DNA of 36,903 bases from Branchiostoma floridae (Eukaryota > Chordata > Leptocardii > Amphioxiformes > Branchiostomatidae): the NCBI RefSeq assembly GCF_000003815.2, contig NC_049982.1, forward strand, positions 15,901,489 through 15,938,391, read 5' to 3'. The notes beneath the pieces were generated by a model. The model did not search any database and was not told where the DNA came from. It saw only the letters and a list, made by a program, of their open reading frames with translations. The first letter of the stretch is position 1. Each line of letters begins with the position of its first letter. The translations under genes were made by a program, and so were the position numbers. Below are positions 19,481-30,210 of the stretch, piece by piece.

Positions 19481-21110
19481 GTAGAGGTGTCCTTACATGA
19501 CATGCAGTGCTTTTTCACGAGCTGGAACTCAAGGCGCTAATTGCCAGAGAGTGACAGCACATAATGATGCGCGCAGCTGGTATGTAAAACGAAGCTTATA
19601 AATGTCTGAGGTGAAAAGTCAGGGGCTCATGTTACCATGTGTGAACACACAGACATGATGTAATATGGAGATGATATGCCTAAAATCGGGAAACACGGAC
19701 TGCAGACTGCTGTGAGAGCTCAGCTTCTAACGTTTTCTGCTTTGCTGAGACTGTTAGGTGTAGCCATAGTTGTAAGTATCTTAAATCTTCATTAGTAGAA
19801 TAACCAAGAAGGACAACCTGGCACTAAAAATGACTAGCGAGGTATAACCGCACAAGGCTCTATTCAAAACAATTAAGCGGCAACGAGGTGTTCGGTTGAA
19901 ACTCGTCTTGAGCGATAAAAGGTTTAACAACAGCATTGGCAAGTACAAAAAAGACTAACAAAAAGACTTAAGTAAAAAAAATGTTTTTAGAAACCACAGC
20001 TATAAACGCCATTAGGAATTGTTGATATACAAAATAATCAAAGTAGTGAGCTCTATGATGATTGTTAATCAATTATCTGAAGCCTTTGAATTCTTATCCT
20101 GTCGCCCTCGTATCCACCAATAGCCATACTTAGGACAGGAAACCATGTCACAAACTGGCCTTGAGCGATATTTTCCACCTTGATAAGACAGAAAACATTC
20201 GCCATGTGTGCGCCACAAACACGAGCGTTATTAAATTCTGCTGCCTGCAGGGCTGCGGCAAGATCCACAGGTTCCGGCCTACGTGGGGTTCGTTAGACAC
20301 CAGATACTTTCCAAGACTTTTGAGAGTAAGTCGTCTAAAATGTCAGAGGTAATTAGTATCCATAGTGACAGCTGCGCGCACGTCAAGACATCCGTTGGAT
20401 ACATCTATTCACACAGCGGTCTTGCATAGTGGTTCGGAGTCTGGAGAGACTGCAGCAACACGAAACGGTAGGTCGTCTTCATTGGCAAAACATTATTGAT
20501 GTCATGGATCTGTTTGTCTTCCACTCTATCACTACGTAGTTTGAAATTTGCAGCGTTTGAGATATCAAGCCTGAAAACTGAAAACCTGAAAATTACCTGA
20601 AAATTGTATTTAAAAAACATTGGCAATGAACAATACCATATGGTTCGAGCTGAAGCTCTGTCATCGTTGAGATAGATTTTTCACTTGCCTTTTATTTTCC
20701 TCATATTTATGTATGAAGAGAACTTGATGTTGTATCAAAACTGCCTCATTCAGAATCCGCCTTACAATATCGCACAAACATCCTGAAACGAATCCCAGAC
20801 GCGTTGTTTATTTCAAGAACATCTTCACTCAAAAGAATTAAGTCGTTGGCTAGCTACCCCTCCAATCGTCATTTCCAAATATCAAAAGTCATATTAGGGA
20901 GGAATATTGACAACATTTTAGCGATGTAACGAAAAAAATCCTACCGAGACTGACGAGTTTGGTTTGTCACTGTGAATTCACTAAGGTTTATTTGTGTAGT
21001 GAGTCTATAAATCGGTGCAATTTTATACTAGTATGGATAAATGGAATTGTGTCTGCATGAATATTCTTCTTGCAGACACATTCACACTAACTTCTCTTGG
21101 CACCATTTAT
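19481..21110. other. No recognised gene apart from one isolated possible exon
   Basis: The region is mostly AT-rich with no repeated landmark. A possible 75-bp exon is listed separately at 20,251-20,325. Confidence 0.4.
20251..20325 (+). CDS. Isolated possible internal exon, unknown
   Basis: A strong acceptor (TTCTGCTGCCTGCAG) and a strong donor (AGA|GTAAGT) bound 75 GC-richer bases with no stop in at least two frames. One frame reads GCGKIHRFRPTWGSLDTRYF then PRLLR. No family is recognised and no neighbouring exon was found, so this may be chance. Confidence 0.2.
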
Positions 21111-21114
21111 GCAT

Positions 21115-21330
21115 CATTTTTGCATGCAGGTAGCTCAGGCACATATACGCACAATTAGATATTATGCACATAAGGACTTTATTTGCATAATCAATTAGGA
21201 AGTTCTATAATTCCATTGAGTTTCATAACTGGACTTCAATAAATGTAACATGTATTTCGTGGCAGGGGGAACATATTAAAATAGATACCAAACATGAGCA
21301 AATGACCAACTGATTTGTATTATCAATACA
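21115..21330 (+). repeat. Dispersed octamer-containing repeat, short copy
   Basis: It holds TTTTTGCATGCAGGTAGCTC, then TTATTTGCATAATCAATTAG (octamer at 21,181) and CATAACTGGACTTCAATA. These are in the same order as in the 18,660-19,480 unit. Confidence 0.7.
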
Positions 21331-21639
21331 AAAATGGTAAAATCACGTGAACTTTTTATTTGTGACATGTGTTAGTTAGTTGAAGGTCAACATCATCATG
21401 CAGACATTATGTAAATGTGTGAGTCACTTGCGGTCGCCGAACTCTAGTTACGGATGGCATATTCAAACCTAGCTGCGGACAAAGATGTCCCCTGCTCACT
21501 ATCAAAGCACCTGTCAACAACATTATATCAACTTCGGCACTCGGTATGAATCGGAAAACATGAAGATAATTGCTTGGATATATAGTAACAATTGTCCCCA
21601 TTCCTTTCATGTTTATCAACGCAAGGTACAACTATTACT

Positions 21640-21760
21640 AAATTAAGCAATGTATAAAAAGTATTCAAGCAATGTACAACAATTACTCAAGCAATGTACA
21701 ACAATTACTCAAGCAATGTACAACAATTACTCAAGCAATGTACGTACAAAAACTACTGAA
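21640..21760 (+). repeat. 22-bp tandem repeat, four clean and one or more degenerate copies
   Basis: The unit CAAGCAATGTACAACAATTA plus CT starts at 21,666, 21,688, 21,710 and 21,732, an exact 22-bp period. Weaker copies flank it. Confidence 0.9.
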
Positions 21761-21819
21761 GCAACTGGATAAACTTTGAAAACGGCCAGTAACTACAGGA
21801 ACATTTCATCCAGTTGCTT
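21759..21819. repeat. Hairpin with 12-bp arms
   Basis: AAGCAACTGGAT (21,759-21,770) is mirrored by ATCCAGTTGCTT (21,808-21,819) across a 37-base loop. It directly follows the 22-bp tandem array, and the arm shares the AAGCAA start of that repeat. Confidence 0.7.
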
Positions 21820-21829
21820 GAGTCAAAGC

Positions 21830-23835
21830 CTACCTTCAATTACTTGCTTCTCTTATTACCTGAGGTGTAGCCTTCGTCAACGTCCATATTCCTTGTTCCC
21901 ATAGAGTATTGCGTTGGACGTGTAAAGACATCAGAGGACACTTGTGATGTCCACAGTCACATAGTGGGAATTGGATAATTCCAATAACCCATGGGAAGAT
22001 GTTGAAGCAGTAGAGTAAAGATGTTTGTCACGTAAAATCACCTTATCAAACATCGCACAAATCAACTTGCACAAGGTATACAAAAGTTATTAGAGGAAAG
22101 CACTCGTTCGTCAAGATTGCCCTCTCATTCGAAGGTAACCAAATTGACACTTACCATAGCTCTTCAATGAGTCACGCGTACTAAATTGAAAAATACGGGA
22201 CAGGTATCTGACGTCATGGCCTCGGTACCTTGACAACGTTATGAAAATTTAACGAGGCTGTTACAAAAGCTTGTATACATAGCAGCAGGTTGCCTCAAGA
22301 AGCCTGACATGTAAAAATTATGGAAACAGCTGTGCTTTTGTATATTTCCATTTTAATTAACACCACCTGGAGACGTTTCATGGACCACTGCTGACAAATC
22401 AAATTGTAGATTTTCACAGAGAAAGGCACAGAAGTGTGCCATATTCATCAATGTTCTAAGATAAAATTTCAAACTGTGAAGGTTTGCTTCAGAAAGATAA
22501 TAGAATGCTAATACAGAAATGTTTTGGAAACAAGGCTACGACTCCTCAACAAGACATGAGGCTAAGTAGTAGACACTCGTTTACGGTTATCTTTTCTTTA
22601 CGATCCTTCCTGGTCCCCCCCATAACTTTATTTTCAATGGCAGACGTACGAGAGGAGCTACAGCGGTGTGCAGCCGACAGCGGAGGCAGAGAAGGCGACG
22701 TTACGTTGTATGTTGTGTCGAAACATGAGATAACACTGGTAAACAGACCTTCCGATCGGTTGAGTCAATTTTTGAATTGAAAATGCTGTTGAACGTACAT
22801 TTTTTTCACATTCATTCGTGTCCATTGCGGACAATTCACAGTCATTGAATTTTGTTCACACTTCTCTTGAATGGATATGGGAGTGATATAATCACCACTT
22901 CAGACGTACAAATATATCCTCACGAATCCTAGTCGTTAACGGTCTCCAGGACAAACACTTTAAGGATTACGACCACCTGGTCCCCAAAATGTCAAAGTTA
23001 TAAAGATACGCTCAGCAAATGGAGTGGTATTAGTAGTTCTGAAGCTCCTTCATCCAACGCTTTTCTGTTACAGGCATGAAAAAGTCAATTTAATGCACAC
23101 GCGTCCTCCACAGCCGCAAGGGGCGTTCAGTTCCAACCAAACTCTGAGCGTTCGGCCGCCATTTCACTAGACGGCGATCGCGCTGCAACCTCGCTGCAGT
23201 ATAAACTGGATTTGTGCAACCCTTGGTTTTGTGATAATGGAAGAACATGCAAAATGTTAAAGTGTGATTGAACAGTCAACAAAACAACAAAGCGTAAAAA
23301 TCGTTATCGTTATCATCCATAAAATTCTTTGAGCGATAAGTTAAATCTTATGTATCAGTAATGTCGCTAGTGGAATGGGGGTGTAAGAAAGTCATTTGAA
23401 CTTCGCCAATGAAGTATATATTGTTTATTGAATAAAGCATGCCTTTGTGTTGTTTATCCGAGTCCACGAGCACGGCCATTACACCCCCGATGTTTTCTGG
23501 AGAGCATGGCCGTTACTTTATCAAACTGCAAAACGATATCATAAAAAGATCGTCCTGACACAGGCGGAGAAGCAAGAGAAATGTGAACATTCAACACGTA
23601 GGTTTACAAAGTCGTGTCAACTTTAAGGTCGACGTTATGATAACACAGCAGAATTAGAAATCCGATAGCTGAAGAGGAAATATCTTAATTCTTTGTACAA
23701 AGGCTCCTGGCTTGTAGTGTGCAAATGTACATAAACCACGTTTGTAGATCGTACGTAGGAGGTGACCATGTTACGGCTACAGTATCGGCGCTAATGTGTG
23801 TTTAACGGTTTCCGTCAGACGTTCAGGGCGGGAAG
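21830..23835. other. Upstream region of the second receptor gene
   Basis: A possible first exon begins at ATG 22,638 (MADVREELQRCAADSGGREG) and could end at CTG|GTAAAC near 22,740, but nothing ties it to a neighbour. 23,100-23,210 is locally CpG-rich and contains TATAAAC, so it might be a promoter. A pyrimidine-CAG near 23,818 just before the receptor ATG could be an acceptor for a 5' untranslated exon. Confidence 0.3.
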
Positions 23836-23907
23836 ATGGGTGGAGAGGACACACAGCTCGTGTCCAACATCACCTACAATGCCACGACACTGGAGGTGTC
23901 TCTACAG
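23836..23907 (+). CDS. GPCR first coding exon: extracellular N-terminus
   Basis: Encodes MGGEDTQLVSNITYNATTLE then VSLQ. The donor is CAG|GTGAAT. It has two N-X-T sequons and no signal peptide, which is normal for small class A receptors. Confidence 0.75.
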
Positions 23908-25041
23908 GTGAATACAACAACACCATTATATCAAATCCACAGCAGCGTGTGTGCGTGCGTGGACCATGAATGAACTATAAAAGTATTGAATGTCTAGCAC
24001 ACTATATGACTTGCGAATCATTAAGAACGTGTACATTCACTACCATTGTACATTGTATGTCCGTATCCAAAAAGGCTTTGCTTTAACACAGTCTGCAGCA
24101 TTTACATAAATGTTGTATTTCAACTTTTAATATCTATGTTAAATCATTTGGGAACGTTTATCCTTCTTTTACCAGTTTCGTTTGTTGACAAAACAGTAAG
24201 AAGGTGTCTAGAATGAATATATGTCGGTCCGTAAGCAGCACATATTGTGACCGTTTTCCGTTCTCGCAGGCCGGTTCCATCGGGTTGTTCATGGTGCTGG
24301 CTACGGTAGCTAACGCACTGGTGGGGACCAGTATCTACCTGAACCGGAGCCTGCACACCATCTCCAACATGTTCATCGGCAATCTGGCCACCGTGGACTT
24401 CATGTCAGGACTTCTGGTGTTCCCCTTCGTTCTGGTGCGTCCTTTCACGAATATATCGGAAAATATAACGTTATATATTGTACTTATACAGGGCATAGGC
24501 GTCCCCTGATGGTGGCTTGACGAAGTAGTCAGTCGTTGTGGACGAACATAAAGTTTAATTTTGATACTTGAGCTTCTCTAAAAACGGAGGTATCGCATTC
24601 GGTTCGTTTGTTTATTTGTTTGTCTCGGTGTTGAAATTCGAAAAATATCTAAATATCCCACGAAAGTGTGAGAGCCTCGATTTCTTCTTGAATTTGAGTC
24701 AGGAAATCCAAATTAGCACTTAATGGAATAGACTCGTACTAGTGGCACTCACTCACTCACTCACTCACTCACTCACTCACTCACTCACTCACTCACTCAC
24801 TCACTCACTCACTCACTCACTCACTCACTCACTCACTCACTCACTCACTCACTCACTCACTCACTCACTCACCCACTCACCCACTCACTCGCTTCCTCCA
24901 CCCACCACGCCCCAGGTCGCCGCTATTAACCAGAGCTGGTTAGTTGGCCGCTGGATGTGTAAGATCAACGCGTTCCTGACTCACGTCAACTCCTCCACCA
25001 GCCTCCTCACACTCGCCTGTATCGCCTTTGACAGATATCAG
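23836..25041 (+). CDS. Rhodopsin-class (class A) GPCR, amine-receptor-like orphan, 3' partial
   Basis: Exons 23836-23907, 24270-24434 and 24916-25041 join in phase 0 throughout and give 121 residues. They cover an N-terminus with two N-glycosylation sites (NIT, NAT), helix 1 with the conserved Asn (VANALVG), helix 2 (GNLATVDFMSGLLVFPFVL) with the conserved Asp, and helix 3 from WMCK to AFDRYQ with the disulfide Cys and an intact DRY. This is enough to place it in class A near the aminergic or GPR161-like style, but not to name a ligand. The ATG is preceded by GGGAAG. No exon for helices 4-7 was found before 28,900, after which the next genes lie on the other strand. The gene may have a very long intron or be a truncated copy. 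Confidence 0.8.
24270..24434 (+). CDS. GPCR exon: helices 1 and 2
   Basis: The acceptor is TTCTCGCAG and the donor CTG|GTGCGT. It encodes AGSIGLFMVLATVANALVGT, then the first cytosolic loop (YLNRSLHTISNMF) and helix 2 to FPFVL. GC content is clearly above the surrounding introns. Confidence 0.85.
24746..24890 (+). repeat. (CACT)n microsatellite, about 36 copies, abutting a splice acceptor
   Basis: An almost perfect tetranucleotide run with a few CCCA variants near its 3' end. It ends 25 bases before the AG of GPCR exon 3. The open frame through it (Thr-His-Ser-Leu repeats) is not a gene. Confidence 0.98.
24916..25041 (+). CDS. GPCR exon: first extracellular loop and helix 3 to DRY
   Basis: The acceptor is CACGCCCCAG and the donor CAG|GTAAGA. 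It encodes VAAINQSWLVGRWMCKINAF, LTHVNSSTSLLTLACIAFDR and YQ. The intron falls just after the DRY motif. Its polypyrimidine region is formed by the degenerate end of a CACT microsatellite. Confidence 0.85.
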
Positions 25042-28000
25042 GTAAGATCAGTATGGCTACGTGTACACCTAGCTTATCTGTAGAAAGAGTACAGAACAAA
25101 CTGTTTTGGACATGCTTCATCTACGCCATCCCGCCACCCGCCATCTATGACACCCCGCCACCCGCAATTATTTTCATTGAGACAAAGATGGCTTTAAAAG
25201 TTGATGTGAAAGTAAATTTTATGTGTTTTTGTGAATGAGGAGGGGTGATTCTGCGCGACCGTGTGGGAGGATGTGCTGTGTGCATGCCGTGTTGATGATA
25301 CTAGGTTGGTTGCTGAGTAGCGCACCGCAGGTGGGCAGCGTGAGTTAGAAAATGTGACACATGTGCAAGAAACCATACGGCGTCCATTCGCCACCCGTAT
25401 AACGTTTCTTTGTCTCCAACATGTAGGGTGGTACATCTTGTTGTTTGAGATGAATTATGTGTACGTTCACATATTACAAATCAAACCTATGGATATGTCT
25501 CGACAGACCCATCAATGTTCATGAGTTCACCATTACAATAAACAGATGACCGTGGGAGCAAAGTTGTGTGCTGTACATGTAATAATGATTATAGTCAACA
25601 GTTGTAAAAGATCACAGTTATAGCTCTTCTCTACATTTTCGATTCATACCATCGATTAGGGCTTCCTCTTCGGATGTTGTCTCCAGTGTTCACCCTCATA
25701 AATCTGTCCAGTTACCCCTAGGCCTATAGCAGTAATCACAGTCAGCACACACGCAGGCATGGCGGGTAGTTATCGGGCACGTCACGTCACTGTTCAATAC
25801 CTCAAAACCGTTTGTACCCGTGTCTACGCCAATCAAGGAGGCATGCGAAATAATGATAAAGAGCCACCCAAGACGTTTCTCTCCACATTAGTTTGGCAGA
25901 AATTGTAAAATATGCGGTTCTGCGAGACTTTCTTGTTCAAATTGTTACTATTACCTTTGTTATATATGCCATTATTAATGTAACCTCGTTTCATTGTCTG
26001 AACCGCAAATTGGTTTACATTTACAGTATCTTTGCCCATCTTTGACACTTTCCAGTCTTGCTTTAAGTTGACATAAATGTACAATTTGTTGTGCATTTCA
26101 ATGTTATATTTTGTTGAACTCTAAGGAGTATAGTGAATATTGTATCACTGCGAGAGAACTGAATAAAAACAACCAACCAACTACTGCTCAATTTCAGATG
26201 AGTTATCTGAAATCTGTAGAAAAACTCAACCTGTTCGACACCAAATCAATTTTGTCTTCCAATCTCTATCTGATAGCAATGGTCAATACAGTGGCCTCAA
26301 TATCTTTAGACTTCGTTTGGCGTAAAGCTTGATGGCATTTATTGGTTTTTCGTCTGAATAGATTCCGTGTTACTTTGATGTTATTAGATATCACAATGAA
26401 CACATTGTATCATTGATTGGATTGCAACCCTTTGAGAATACTGCTTACTACTGAGTCCAGGGGTGAGAATATTGGAGGAAGCTACGGCAGTAGGAAAATT
26501 GGGGGAAATAGAAGCAGAAATTGAGTTATAAAGCTGTAATGGAGCAGCTTTACGAATTGCTCACTGATAGACAACGTCGTGTGGGAATGCCATATAAATA
26601 TCAACTGATAACTGTCTCGGAAGAAATGATATTAGTGAACATTATTGCTCTTATACTACTTGGAACTGTTGCATGTGCCGGGATGAACATGAGTGGGTAC
26701 ATGCAAAACAGAAATAGAGTTTGCTTAATTATATAGAAGGTCGTTGTGAATGGTGATTTCAGATTAATAGTATTGGGAAATTGGAACTCCGTTGGAGATG
26801 TTACAAGCAATGTTGAGTGGCTGTCTCGGACTACCTTTAACAAGAGAAATTGTCCTGTTCAGTTGAGTATCCTGTTGTATGTATGATTCTGATATGAATG
26901 ATCTCAAAGAATACTGTGATGTAACATAGTTCGACAAAAGGAGAAAACAAGTAAGGCGATGAGGCCATTGAGACAGGAATGAAGTATTGGGGCCTGGGTT
27001 GAGGAAACATTAGTGACCCCCTAGAGACAGGCAGTAACTCCCTGAGACCGTAAAAACGAACAAAGGGGATCAACGTCTGCTGGTATGTCGATTTCTTGTT
27101 GGATTGCAGACTGTTTAGAAATGTTCATCCTGTGTTTTTACAGTATGCTGATCAGTTACATGCGCGACTTTTCAGGTTTCTACGTCATAAGAATTACTAC
27201 CAAAATCCTTTATTGTGATGTCTAACTGAGATATCTCGGTCTGCGGCTGAAGTTATAATCCTCAGTGACCAATGATTAGTGGATGGATTGACGGCTTGAT
27301 GGATTACTGCCAGGTTTAGTCAACCTGTGTTAGATCAGATACCGATAATGGTGTGCCCAGTATCCCCGGGGTGTAATGATTGTATGATGGGTTGGCTTAT
27401 CTGACCTGTAGTTTCCCTCCATCTATACTCTGACAACCTTCCAATTAAGTTGACTATTGCTGATCAACCCCCCTGGTGACGCGGCCATTAGAAGGCGTGT
27501 TAGTAGATAGTCATGCAAACTGCAATATTGCTGTAGTCTAATATAGGAGATACCTTAGGGAGCAGACCTGTACAGACCATGGCAGGTTAAATATGAGTTG
27601 TGAGAAAACTCTTTTTCTGGGGATTGAAAAAGTGATGTGTTTCGTATTATATTGAGTGTTGACCATATCATGGCTGATTAAGTCAATATTTTTAGTATTT
27701 CTTGACTACGCAAGGAATTGCCAGTACTTACCATGGAGAAGTCTATGCAAATACATAGCCTTAAACGGGACGTATACTGATATATTCTTATATCTATGTA
27801 ATGAAGTCCGGCTAACGTTAGTGTGTTGATTATCTACTCTTCATTGGTTCACCAAAGACGTCCGAAAGGCACTTCTGGATGCATACGTAGTGTCAAAGAC
27901 GTGGTAACATATTTAAGCTCTTATGAAATTAGAAAATTCACCCGATCTCTGCATATGTTTACTTTCGCCTTATTTTGTCGGGTTGAACATGCGTTCCTGA

Positions 28001-28900
28001 GTTCAATATACCATAATGTCGATGCAAGCGTGTTTTAGTAAGAGCTACTTCTTGCTGGAATTTCATTTCATAATGCAGCCATGCAGTAATTGTATACGAA
28101 TATAAATCTTGGAATATATCATCAGCAATCTAAAATGTACTTCCCAATACCGAACACATTATGGGCGAGCTTGAGGACGATGTTTAAATCGCCCTTTCAT
28201 AATTTGATGGGGAGCAATTAAGTTTTCACAATGGAAATTCCCGCGAATCGTCATTTAGGGTAACACGTGAACGGATTTCATTTTAGCCCAGCCTACTTGT
28301 ATTCCCAAGTTAATCACTTAAATGGCCCTCCACCTGATGGAAACCACGACGTGAGGAGTTCAGACTGAATGGATGAGTGAGTCAGTAACGCAACAGTTAG
28401 TGGTCTATCTCCTGGCCAAATGAATAGACCACCCTCATTAAAGGAACTTGGCGGCGCAGCAGCGTGATGCTCCAGTGGCATATCTTGTGCATTACAAACT
28501 GTTGTATCCACAATGATGCTTTCTTGTAGTAATGTTTCAAACTCAACATTATATTACCTTTTTTTATTTCTATAGTAACCGAAGACTACATAGCTCATTG
28601 CCTTGTAGAGTCCAGGTAATGACTTTTTATGTAGTGTCCAAACCGCAGAAGCTACAAGGCGAAACGGAGACGCAATTTTCTCCACGCGGTGGAGAACTAC
28701 CAACAGTATTCATGTATAGCCTAATTCACCTGTCTTGAAAACCACCAATTCTATCAAAGTCAGAGGGCGTCTATAGCATAATGTACCAATATTACGTTGT
28801 AGAGGTTATGTACATTTAGTACTGCAGCATTAACACTACAACACGTCATGCAAGTGTACATCATATAGGCGACAATATACTGACATTGGCAGTCTCGACC
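25042..28900. other. No recognised exon; expected place of missing GPCR exons
   Basis: I looked for helix 4 to helix 7 signatures (Trp-rich helix 4, CWxP, NPxxY) bounded by splice sites and found none. Frames near 26,110 and 26,520 have no family features, and the second starts at TTG. TTTATT at 28,563-28,568 would be an AATAAA signal for the Kv gene on the minus strand. Confidence 0.45.
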
Positions 28901-28926
28901 AAAGCTTTTAGAGTCTGTTTCCCAGC

Positions 28927-30210
28927 TCAGGCTTGGCTCACCTGTGATCTCTTGCACACCCGGCTGAACGTAGTCCCGATGATTGTGAGCGGAATGGCCA
29001 CAAGGATAACACCAGATATGGAACACAAGGCTCCCAGAAACATGCCTATCGTAGTCTGGGGCACGGCATCCCCGTATCCTACCGACATCATGGTGATTAT
29101 CACATACCAGAAAACATCAGGTATGCTGGAAAAGCTGTCATTCGTGGAGTTTTCTACATAGAACATCAATGTAGACCCGACAGCAACGAAGAGCATCATA
29201 GCGAACAGAATGTCCAGTAGCTGTCTGATGCACTCCTTCAGGGTAAGCAGGAGTAGCTTTAGCCGCTGTGTGGACGCGCCGAGACGGAGAATACGGAATC
29301 CGCGGAACGACCGAAACAAGGGAGTGATGGAGTCATTTTTCCCTATGATAAGACTCAAATAAAACGGCAGAATAGCCATAAGGTCTACCAAAGTCATGAA
29401 ATTTTTGAAAAAGTCACACTTGTTTGGCGCCGAGCAGAAAAGAAGGGAGAATTCAACAGTGAATATTATTACACAAGTGGTGTCGATGCATTCAAAAATC
29501 CAGGGGTACTCTTCTCCAAAGGACGTGTTGTGACGAGAGTTACAAGGAACCGTCTCGATTATGTTCGTTATCACAGCTATTGTGATGAAGAAACCTACAA
29601 CCAGACTAAAGGCATGGCCGTAAACTGACGAAGACACATCGCGAAACACTTTCCATATCCTTTGTATGACGTACGAAGACGGATTCGAAAGGCTGGTACT
29701 CGACGAGGAAGTGTCATTGTCCACCACTGGACAAGGCAGATTGTTCTTTTCGTCCACGAATCTATCATAACAACAGCTACAAAGGCTATGGTCTGGGGAT
29801 ATCCCAAAGAAATCGACGTCTTGTATGAACGTGCTAAGACAAACTTCATTCGAAAAATGTAAGACGCCAGTGTTGTAATACATAAGAATATGCTTGAAAA
29901 CCTTTGGGCAGCGGTCAAACCTGTATTCCTTGGTCTTCTTGCTGTAGAAAACTGCCCGATGAAATGCTGATCCGAGAAGAGTCCGGGGAAACTTGTCCAG
30001 TTGGTCCTCCCACGCCACAAACCGCGTCCCGCTCACGTTGAACACCAGTCTGCGGACGGAACGAGATGGCCCTCCGTCGGCGAAGACAGACAGGCGGTGT
30101 GATATGGAGCATTTCCTTCGAATCAGTCGACGTTTCTCCGCATTCGGGTCTTCCCCCAAGCTTTCTTCACAGACCGATTCTCCGACATAGGCAAACTCTT
30201 GGTCGAACAT
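28927..30210 (-). CDS. Intronless voltage-gated K+ channel subunit, Shal-like T1, divergent S6 (427 aa)
   Basis: The start is the ATG at 30210; the frame opens upstream only to GTG after an in-frame TAA. The T1 assembly domain (about residues 52-151) begins RRLVFNVSGTRFVAW and is closest in style to Kv4/Shal. It carries a zinc-site pattern with H118, C124, C146 and C147. Six membrane segments follow: S1 about 199-221, S2 235-258, S3 268-289, and S4 with Arg 300, 303, 306 and 309 in steps of three. The S2 acids (D243, E253) and S3 D276 match the charge-transfer site. The filter VGYGD is at 377-381. The S6 Pro-X-Pro bend is PLT (407-409). The protein ends soon after S6, unlike the long Kv4 tail, and lacks the Kv4 N-terminal start. 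It is probably a plasma-membrane modulatory or slow-gating subunit. A paralogue lies 4.9 kb away on the same strand. Confidence 0.93.
   Translation of the reverse strand: MFDQEFAYVGESVCEESLGEDPNAEKRRLIRRKCSISHRLSVFADGGPSRSVRRLVFNVSGTRFVAWEDQLDKFPRTLLGSAFHRAVFYSKKTKEYRFDRCPKVFKHILMYYNTGVLHFSNEVCLSTFIQDVDFFGISPDHSLCSCCYDRFVDEKNNLPCPVVDNDTSSSSTSLSNPSSYVIQRIWKVFRDVSSSVYGHAFSLVVGFFITIAVITNIIETVPCNSRHNTSFGEEYPWIFECIDTTCVIIFTVEFSLLFCSAPNKCDFFKNFMTLVDLMAILPFYLSLIIGKNDSITPLFRSFRGFRILRLGASTQRLKLLLLTLKECIRQLLDILFAMMLFVAVGSTLMFYVENSTNDSFSSIPDVFWYVIITMMSVGYGDAVPQTTIGMFLGALCSISGVILVAIPLTIIGTTFSRVCKRSQVSQA

Noticed and set aside
24742-25083. 113-codon frame beginning with Thr-His-Ser-Leu repeats and running into the GPCR exon
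   Set aside because: The first half is the CACT microsatellite upstream of the splice acceptor. Only 24,916-25,041 is coding.
29595-30020. 141-codon minus-strand frame and plus-strand frames across the Kv gene
   Set aside because: They are shadows of the Kv coding frame; the Kv frame shows the complete T1 and six-segment channel.
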